Shown piece after piece: positions 52,650-58,234 of a DNA stretch of 58,234 bases. A program made the translations under genes and the position numbers. Numbering within the stretch: position 1 is the stretch's first letter; the number at the start of each line of letters is the position of its first letter. Source of the DNA: Elioraea sp. (GTDB lineage: Bacteria; Pseudomonadota; Alphaproteobacteria; Acetobacterales; Acetobacteraceae); the NCBI RefSeq assembly GCF_022842375.1, contig NZ_JALHPR010000029.1, forward strand, positions 1 to 58,234, written 5' to 3'. The notes below the pieces were generated by a model. The model was given only the letters and a program-made list of their open reading frames with translations, made no database searches and had not been told where the DNA came from.

Positions 52650-52677
52650 AGTAAACGATACAACCACTGCGCGTCAA
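52650..52677 (-). promoter_or_regulatory. Probable promoter of the xre gene
   Basis: On the minus strand TTGACG (52677-52672) and TTTACT (52655-52650) are 16 bases apart, in an AT-richer stretch about 110 bases upstream of the ATG at 52540. Confidence 0.45.
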
Positions 52678-52731
52678 GACTGATCCAAGCGACGATAGAC
52701 GTAATTGGTGAAGAGAACGTTCTGCAACTTT

Positions 52732-54315
52732 TTAGACGGCGCCTCTCTGATCGCGCAACCGTATGCGCAGAACGATCCCGCCCAGCAGCGACAGCATGGC
52801 CAACCCAAGGGGGATCCACAACCCACCCCAGGAGAACGGCGTCGGCGCGCGCGCAGCGGGCAGCGGCGCGGCGAGCACACCCGTCTGGCCCAGCCCGATC
52901 GCGCCAACCGTGCGGCCGCGCGCGTCGAACACGGCCGAGATTCCGGTGTTTGCCGCGCGCACAAGCGGCAGTCCCTCCTCCACCGCGCGCAGCCTGGCGG
53001 CGGCGAGGTGCTGGTAGGGGCCGGACGAGACGCCGAACCACGCATCGTTGGTGAGGTTGAGCATCCAGCTTGGGCGCTCTCCAGGGGCGGTCACGTTGCC
53101 GGGGAAGATCACCTCGTAGCAGATCAGCGCCGAGAAGGCGGGCACGCGGGCGGCCAGCGCGCCGGCAAGCGTCACCGTCCGTGGCCCGGGGCCGCGCGAG
53201 AAGTCGAGATTGCCGGGAACGATCGTCTCGATCGGCAGCACGCCGCGCAGCGGCACATACTCGCCGAACGGCACCAGGTGGTGCTTGTCATAGACGGCGA
53301 TGACGCTGCCCGCGCCGTCGAGCCCGATCATGCTGTTCCAGATCCGCACCGGCGGCATCGTGCCCTCGGGCTGGCGCTCGAGCCGCGGCGTGCCGGCGAG
53401 CATGATGGCACCCTGCGGCAAGGCGCGAGCGGCGAACTCGCGCGCCACCTCGTCGGACGCCAGCAGGTAGGGCGAGGCCGTTTCCGGCCAGATCACCACC
53501 ACCTGGCCTTCCCCCGCCTCCGGGCTTGGCGGCGGCACGGCGTTGGTGAGCCCGAGATAGTGCCGGAAATGCGCGGCGCGCAGATCGTCACGCCATTTGT
53601 GCCCCTGCGCGATGTTGCCCTGCACGATACGGAGTGCGACCGGCTCCGGCGGCGCCTCCTCTGGCCAAAGGCGGGCGAGGCCGACGGCGAGGAACCCAGC
53701 GAGCGTCGCCGCGCCGATCGCTGCCGTGCGCGCCGACCAGACGAGGGGCAGTAGCGCGAGGATGACGGTGGCAAGCGAGAGCCCGTGCGTGCCGATCCAC
53801 GCCGCCCCCTGGACCGGCAGCGAGCCGAACGCCCAGGCGGAGCCGAGCAGGTTCCACGGAAACCCCGTGAGCACGATGCCGCGCGCGAGCTCGCCCAGTG
53901 TCCAGAGCCCTGCGAAGCCCAGGACGCGGGGCCAGCCCGCCGGGAACCGCACGGCAAGCCCGGCCGGGATGGCGATGAACACCGCGAGGAGGGCAGCGAT
54001 CGCCGGCACCGCGATCGGCACGAGCCAGGCGAAACGCTCGGCCTCCGTCAGCAGCGCGTGGCTGATCCAGTAGAGGCCGACGACGTGGTGCCCGAGGCCC
54101 CAGCCCCAGCCGATTGCCGCGGCGCGCCAGGACCGGCGCCGCTCGACGAGCAGCAGGAGGCCCGGGAGGGCGAGCAGCAGAACCGGCAGCGCGTGGATGG
54201 GCGCGAAGGCGAGTGCGGCGAGAGCGCCGAGCCCGAAGGCGGTGACGCCGGCGCGCCACCCGGTCCGCGAGCGGAGTTGGGCAGCGATGACGGAAGGGCG
54301 GAGGGCGGCGATCAC
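52732..54315 (-). CDS. lnt: Apolipoprotein N-acyltransferase
   Basis: The protein has 527 residues with a GTG start. Multiple N-terminal membrane helices are followed by a nitrilase-like periplasmic domain with the catalytic Glu in VIWPETASPYLL, Lys in YDKHHLVPFGEYVP and Cys in ALICYEVIFPGNV. It adds the third acyl chain to lipoproteins in the inner membrane. Order corC-(GGDEF gene)-lnt-xre. Confidence 0.96.
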   Translation of the reverse strand: MIAALRPSVIAAQLRSRTGWRAGVTAFGLGALAALAFAPIHALPVLLLALPGLLLLVERRRSWRAAAIGWGWGLGHHVVGLYWISHALLTEAERFAWLVPIAVPAIAALLAVFIAIPAGLAVRFPAGWPRVLGFAGLWTLGELARGIVLTGFPWNLLGSAWAFGSLPVQGAAWIGTHGLSLATVILALLPLVWSARTAAIGAATLAGFLAVGLARLWPEEAPPEPVALRIVQGNIAQGHKWRDDLRAAHFRHYLGLTNAVPPPSPEAGEGQVVVIWPETASPYLLASDEVAREFAARALPQGAIMLAGTPRLERQPEGTMPPVRIWNSMIGLDGAGSVIAVYDKHHLVPFGEYVPLRGVLPIETIVPGNLDFSRGPGPRTVTLAGALAARVPAFSALICYEVIFPGNVTAPGERPSWMLNLTNDAWFGVSSGPYQHLAAARLRAVEEGLPLVRAANTGISAVFDARGRTVGAIGLGQTGVLAAPLPAARAPTPFSWGGLWIPLGLAMLSLLGGIVLRIRLRDQRGAV

Positions 54316-54401
54316 AGCGGCGCACCCTGACGGCCGCGCCGGCGTGCTGCAAGGGGTGAGCGTTTACGTCCGCATAATGGTCGCACGTCACAGTCGGCCA
54401 C

Positions 54402-56960
54402 ATGAACCCGCACGGCGATCCGACCGCACCTGACCTGTCGAGCGTGGCGCTTCTCGACCTTGCAGGCATCGGCGCCTGGTCGCTCGACCTGGCGAGCGGC
54501 GCGCTGTGGTGGAGCGATGTGACGCGCCAGATCCACGACGTCGGCCCTGACTATGTGCCGACGCGCGACAAGGCCTTCGCCTTCTATCCCGCAGAGGCGC
54601 GAGCGGCTCTCGAACGCGACATCGAGGCGGCCTTCTGCAGCGCATCGGCCCTTGACCTCGAGCTCCCCTTCGTCACGGCGCGGAACCGCACGCGGTGGGT
54701 GCACGCGCGCGGGCGGATCGTGGCCGAGGCCGGCAGGCCATGCCGCCTTGTCGGCACGCTCGAGGACATCACCGAGCGGCGGATCAGGGCGATCGAGCAT
54801 GAGAGGCTGACGCTTGTCGTCAGCCAGATGACCAATGCCGCCATCCTGACCGACCGCTGCGGCCTCACCCAATGGGTCAATCCGGCCCTCACGCGGCTGA
54901 CGGGGTATCCTGTCGCGGCCCTGCTCGGGCGCAAGCCGGGTGCCGTTCTGCAGGGTCCCGGAACCGACCCGGCAACCGTCGCGCGCATCGGCGCGGCTCT
55001 CCGTGCCGCCGAGCCGGTCGAGGCCGAGTTGCTGAACTATCGCCGCGACGGCACCCCCTACTGGATCGCGATGACGATCACCCCGGTGCGGCTTGCCGGC
55101 GACGAGGTCAGCGGCTTCATCGCGATCGAGAGCGACGTCACGGCGCGACGCGGCGCCGAGGCGGAGGCGGCGGCCGAGTTCCGCCGTCGCGGCGAGACCG
55201 AGACGCTGCTGCGCGATATCCTCGACAGCCTGCCGAGCGGCGTGATCGCCTATGACGCGAACGACCGCCTGCTGCTGACCAACCGCGCCTACATGGAGAT
55301 CTACCCTGGCCTGGGCGACCGTCTCGTCGCCGGCACCACGATGCGCGAGGTCCTCGAGGCCGGCATCGCCGGTGGCATGCATGCCCGCGAGATCCAGCCC
55401 GACGCCCCCGCCCCCGAGAAGCAGGCCTGGCTCGACGCGCGGATGGCGGACATCCAGGCAACCGGGAAGAGCCGGGCCTTCCAGACCGCCGACGGCCGAT
55501 GGATCCAGGGACGGGAGCGGCGCTCTCCCTCCGGCACGCTGGTCGGCGTGCGCACCGACATCACACTCCTGAAGGAGGTCGAGCAAAGTTCGCGACGGCG
55601 GGCGGAGGAGGACGAGCTGACCGGGCTCGCGAACCGCTCCGTGCTGTTCGCCTCCCTGACGCGGCACATGCAGGGTCGCCGCAACGACGACCGGGAGGGC
55701 CTCTGCCTCCTGACCTTCGATCTCGATCACTTCAAGGCGATCAATGATTCGCTCGGCCACCAGGCGGGCGACCACCTGCTGCGGGAAGTCGCGCGGCGGA
55801 TCAGCGCGATCCTGCGGCCCACCGATACGGCGGCCCGGCTCGGCGGCGACGAGTTCGCGTTGATCCTTCCCGGCCTCATATCGGTCGAGGCGGCGCAGCG
55901 CTTCATCGACAGGCTCTTTGCCGCCGTGTCGTGCCCGATGCGGCTCGCCGGCCGTGACGTGGTGCCGTCGCTGTCGCTCGGTGCCGCGTTCTTTCCCGAT
56001 GATGCCGACACGGCAGAGGCGCTCTATCGCTGCGCCGACGCAGCGCTCTACGAGGCGAAACGGGAGGGCAGGGCGCGCTGGACGTGCTTCGACGCGCGCC
56101 TGCTCGAGACGCTGCAGCGCCGCGCGGCGCTTGCCGACGCGCTGCGGCAGGCAATTGCGGGGAACGCCATCACAATCGCGCTCCAGCCGCAGCGGTGCAT
56201 GCGGCGCGGTGGGCATGTCGGGTTCGAGGCGCTGGCGCGTTGGCGGAATGACGGCGAGGCGGTCTCGCCCACGGAGTTCGTTTCCGTGGCGGAAGAACGT
56301 GGCCTGATCATTCCCCTCGGGGCCGCCGTGCTCCGCGCCTCCCTCGCGGCGATGCGCACGATGCTCGACGCCGGCCTCGAGCCCGGCCGCGTTGCCGTCA
56401 ACATCTCCTGCGCGCAGCTTCTCGCGCCGGATTTCGTCTCGACGCTGCTGGCGTTCTGCCGCGACGCCGGTGTCGGACCCGACCGGGTCGAGATCGAGGT
56501 GACGGAGACCGTCCTGCTCGACCGCTCGGCCGGCAGGATCGGCCAGGTGCTGGGCGAGCTTCGCGCCCTCGGCACGACCATCGCGCTCGATGATTTCGGC
56601 ACCGGCTATGCGTCGCTGAGCCATCTCCAGCGCTTCCCGGTGCAGCGCCTCAAGATCGACCGGAGCTTCGTCACCGCGGCCGGCACGGAGTCGGGCGATG
56701 CACTGATTGCACGGACGGTGATCAGCCTCGCCCAGGGCCTCGGGATGGAAACCGTGGCCGAAGGGATCGAGACGGAGGCGCAGATGGCGTATTTCGCGGC
56801 CCATGGCTGCGAGATCGCCCAGGGCTACGCGATCTCAATGCCGCTCGCCGTCGACGATGCGATCGCCTGGCTCGCGGCACGGTCCGTGCCGGCAGCGCCG
56901 GCAAAGCCGGCACGCGAGGCGCCGCTTCAGAACGCGACGGCGCGAGGCAGCGCTGCTTGA
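54402..56960 (+). CDS. PAS-PAS-PAS-GGDEF-EAL cyclic di-GMP signalling protein
   Basis: The protein has 852 residues, apparently cytosolic. PAS1 covers ~15-128 and PAS2 ~135-250; the latter has a LOV-like NPALTRLTGYPVAALLGRKPGAVLQGPGTDP but lacks the flavin-binding Cys. PAS3 covers ~265-390. The GGDEF domain has TFDLDHFKAIND and an intact LGGDEFALIL. The EAL domain keeps GFEALARW, NISCAQL, EVTETVLL, DDFGTGYASLSHL, LKIDRSFV, AEGIETEAQ and QGY. Both synthesis and degradation of c-di-GMP are therefore possible. It interrupts the corC-lnt neighbourhood on the opposite strand. Confidence 0.95.
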   Translation: MNPHGDPTAPDLSSVALLDLAGIGAWSLDLASGALWWSDVTRQIHDVGPDYVPTRDKAFAFYPAEARAALERDIEAAFCSASALDLELPFVTARNRTRWVHARGRIVAEAGRPCRLVGTLEDITERRIRAIEHERLTLVVSQMTNAAILTDRCGLTQWVNPALTRLTGYPVAALLGRKPGAVLQGPGTDPATVARIGAALRAAEPVEAELLNYRRDGTPYWIAMTITPVRLAGDEVSGFIAIESDVTARRGAEAEAAAEFRRRGETETLLRDILDSLPSGVIAYDANDRLLLTNRAYMEIYPGLGDRLVAGTTMREVLEAGIAGGMHAREIQPDAPAPEKQAWLDARMADIQATGKSRAFQTADGRWIQGRERRSPSGTLVGVRTDITLLKEVEQSSRRRAEEDELTGLANRSVLFASLTRHMQGRRNDDREGLCLLTFDLDHFKAINDSLGHQAGDHLLREVARRISAILRPTDTAARLGGDEFALILPGLISVEAAQRFIDRLFAAVSCPMRLAGRDVVPSLSLGAAFFPDDADTAEALYRCADAALYEAKREGRARWTCFDARLLETLQRRAALADALRQAIAGNAITIALQPQRCMRRGGHVGFEALARWRNDGEAVSPTEFVSVAEERGLIIPLGAAVLRASLAAMRTMLDAGLEPGRVAVNISCAQLLAPDFVSTLLAFCRDAGVGPDRVEIEVTETVLLDRSAGRIGQVLGELRALGTTIALDDFGTGYASLSHLQRFPVQRLKIDRSFVTAAGTESGDALIARTVISLAQGLGMETVAEGIETEAQMAYFAAHGCEIAQGYAISMPLAVDDAIAWLAARSVPAAPAKPAREAPLQNATARGSAA

Positions 56961-56963
56961 CCG

Positions 56964-57857
56964 CTACGCCGCGTCGACTGACGGCGCCGGTGCGGGTGGG
57001 GTGACGCGGAGCTTGCGGATGCGGCGGCTGTCGGCATCCAGCACGCGGAATGACAGGCCGGATGAATGCGCGATCGTCTCGCCCCGGCCAGGCACGCGGC
57101 CGGCGAGCGAGAGCACCAGCCCACCCACCGTCTCGATCTCGGCTTCGTGCTCGGCCTCCGTCAGCAGCTCGCCGACATGGCGCTCGAACTCCTCAACCGG
57201 CATGCGCGCGTCGATGTCGAGGCTGCCATCGGGGCGGGCGAGCACCAGCGGCGCATCGGGCTCGTCATGCTCGTCGGCGATGTCGCCCACGATCTCCTCG
57301 ACGATGTCCTCGATCGTGACCAGCCCGTCGATGCCGCCATATTCGTCGACCACCAGCGCCATGTGCATGCGGCTTGCGCGCATCTCGCGCAGCAGCTCGA
57401 GAATCGGTTTCGAGGGCGGCACGAAAAGCGGCTTGCGCAGCAGGTCCTCGATCGCGAACGCGGCGGTGCCGGCCCGCGCGGCGAACAGGTCGCGGATGTG
57501 GATCATGCCGATGATGTCGTCGAGCGTCTCGCGGTAGATCGGCACGCGCGAATGCCCCTCGCGTTGGAACAGGCGCGTGAGCTCGGTGAGGTCGAGGCTT
57601 GCGGGCGCGGCGATGATGTCGGTGCGCGGCACCATCACGTCATCGGCCGTGGTGCCGCGCAGGCGCAGCACGTTGGCGATCAGCGTGCGCTCCTGCGGGT
57701 CGAGCGCCGGCGGCGGCTCCTCACCGTCGCGCACGGCCTCGGCGTTGCGCTCGTCGAGCAGCTTCTCGAGGCTCTCGCGCAACCCCTCCGGATCGCGGCG
57801 GCCGAGCAGGCGGCGCACCCGACCGAACGCCTTCGCAACGGGATTCTCCCCGTTCAT
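56964..57857 (-). CDS. CorC/TlyC-type CBS-domain protein (hemolysin family)
   Basis: The protein has 297 residues. After VMVPRTDIIAAPASLDL, two CBS domains (RLFQREGHSRVPIYRETLDDIIGMIHIRDL and KPILELLREMRASRMHMALVVDEYGGIDGLVTIEDIVEEIVGDI) are followed by a CorC_HlyC domain. These proteins are linked to magnesium or cobalt efflux. No membrane domain is present. Its ATG overlaps the ybeY stop (ATGA), the conserved ybeY-corC pair. Confidence 0.94.
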   Translation of the reverse strand: MNGENPVAKAFGRVRRLLGRRDPEGLRESLEKLLDERNAEAVRDGEEPPPALDPQERTLIANVLRLRGTTADDVMVPRTDIIAAPASLDLTELTRLFQREGHSRVPIYRETLDDIIGMIHIRDLFAARAGTAAFAIEDLLRKPLFVPPSKPILELLREMRASRMHMALVVDEYGGIDGLVTIEDIVEEIVGDIADEHDEPDAPLVLARPDGSLDIDARMPVEEFERHVGELLTEAEHEAEIETVGGLVLSLAGRVPGRGETIAHSSGLSFRVLDADSRRIRKLRVTPPAPAPSVDAA

Positions 57858-58234
57858 CGTCGCACTCCATGGCAGGGATTGGCACGATAGGGATTGGCCA
57901 CGCCGAGGCGCCGAAGCACGGCGGCTTCCTCGCGCTCCATCCGCCGTGCAGCGTGGTCGGTGTCATGGTCGCGGCCCGCGAGATGCAGCGTGCCGTGCAC
58001 CACGAGATGCACCAGGTGCTCGGCGACCGTGAGGCCGAGCGTGCGCGCCTCGCGCCTGACGACGCCGAGCGCGATCGCGACATCGCCGCCGCCATCGGGC
58101 GAGGGGTAGGAGAGCACGTTGGTGGCGTAGTCCTTGCCGCGATGGCGCGCGTTCAGGCCGCTGAGTGTCGCATCATCGGCAAGCAGAAGCGTGACGGGCC
58201 CGCGCAGGCGCGCGGCGCGCGCGGCCGCCGCCGC
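57854..58234 (-). CDS. ybeY: Endoribonuclease YbeY, 5' end cut by window edge
   Basis: The frame runs in from the right edge. RGKDYATNVLSYP and the zinc motif HLVVHGTLHLAGRDHDTD (H-x3-H-x5-H with the catalytic Arg region) identify YbeY. It processes rRNA and aids 16S maturation. The amino terminus is outside the window. The downstream corC overlaps. Confidence 0.96.
   Translation of the reverse strand, partial: AAAAARAARLRGPVTLLLADDATLSGLNARHRGKDYATNVLSYPSPDGGGDVAIALGVVRREARTLGLTVAEHLVHLVVHGTLHLAGRDHDTDHAARRMEREEAAVLRRLGVANPYRANPCHGVRR

Noticed and set aside
54312-56804. An 830-residue minus-strand frame opposite the GGDEF-EAL gene
   Set aside because: It is Arg/Ala/Gly-rich shadow translation; GGDEF and EAL motifs on the plus strand are intact.

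Overview
This window looks like a chromosomal segment of a very GC-rich alphaproteobacterium, most likely in the Acetobacteraceae/Rhodospirillales (Roseomonas- or Elioraea-like). That is an inference from the codon bias, the two Bug/TctC receptors, the PEP-CTERM proteins, and the gene orders hslUV-hisB-hisH-hisA-hisF-hisE-HIT, Tim44-mltA and ybeY-corC-lnt-xre. No rRNA, tRNA, CRISPR array or complete insertion sequence was seen. Genes are densely packed, with many ATGA/GTGA overlaps and several convergent 3' overlaps. No gene-free gap exceeds 300 bases.

Layout. 1-3.5 kb: a GntR/FCD regulator facing an apparent catabolic operon (Bug receptor, fumarylpyruvate-hydrolase-like enzyme, DctP-like protein). 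3.6-6.8 kb: two tandem PEP-CTERM proteins and a winged-helix/TPR regulator, sharing a distinctive operator array. 6.8-11.2 kb: histidine phosphatase, Tim44-like protein, MltA, XRE regulator, YihY and Smr. 11.4-14.4 kb: lutABC lactate oxidation operon. 14.6-20.2 kb: two paralogous PAS histidine kinases around a receiver protein. 20.2-23.3 kb: two MFS carriers and a hypothetical protein. 23.3-27.1 kb: a PepSY/two-component/cytochrome b561 module and a globin. 27.2-30.8 kb: a LysR regulator, RTX-type proteins and a possible papain-like protein. 30.9-38.1 kb: hslU, hslV and the histidine genes. 38.2-40.8 kb: BON lipoprotein, SirB1-like protein and a third PEP-CTERM protein behind an apparent sigma-54 promoter. 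40.8-43.9 kb: TetR/flavin oxidase pair and gshB. 43.9-50.8 kb: accessory genes, including a methyltransferase-HNH nuclease fusion, aquaporin, MOSC, a second Bug receptor, a leucine-rich-repeat protein and an AraC/GyrI protein. 50.7-58.2 kb: nth, DUF2244, xre, lnt, a GGDEF-EAL protein, corC and ybeY (cut by the window end).

Most notable observations. (1) Three promoters at 4.2, 5.1 and 5.2 kb each carry four CTGAA-like half-sites with identical 22/10/10-base phasing. They lie before two PEP-CTERM genes and the adjacent OmpR-type winged-helix/TPR regulator, which suggests a self-contained regulon. (2) The third PEP-CTERM gene instead has a sigma-54 promoter with two upstream 19-base palindromic repeats, so two control regimes for PEP-CTERM genes may coexist. 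(3) One protein joins a class I SAM methyltransferase domain to a C-terminal HNH nuclease. (4) A cytosolic protein couples an undescribed N-terminal region to internalin-type LRRs. (5) A small protein beside the RTX genes has a Cys-His-Asp arrangement resembling papain-like toxins. (6) 15-base tandem duplications recur at five separate places.
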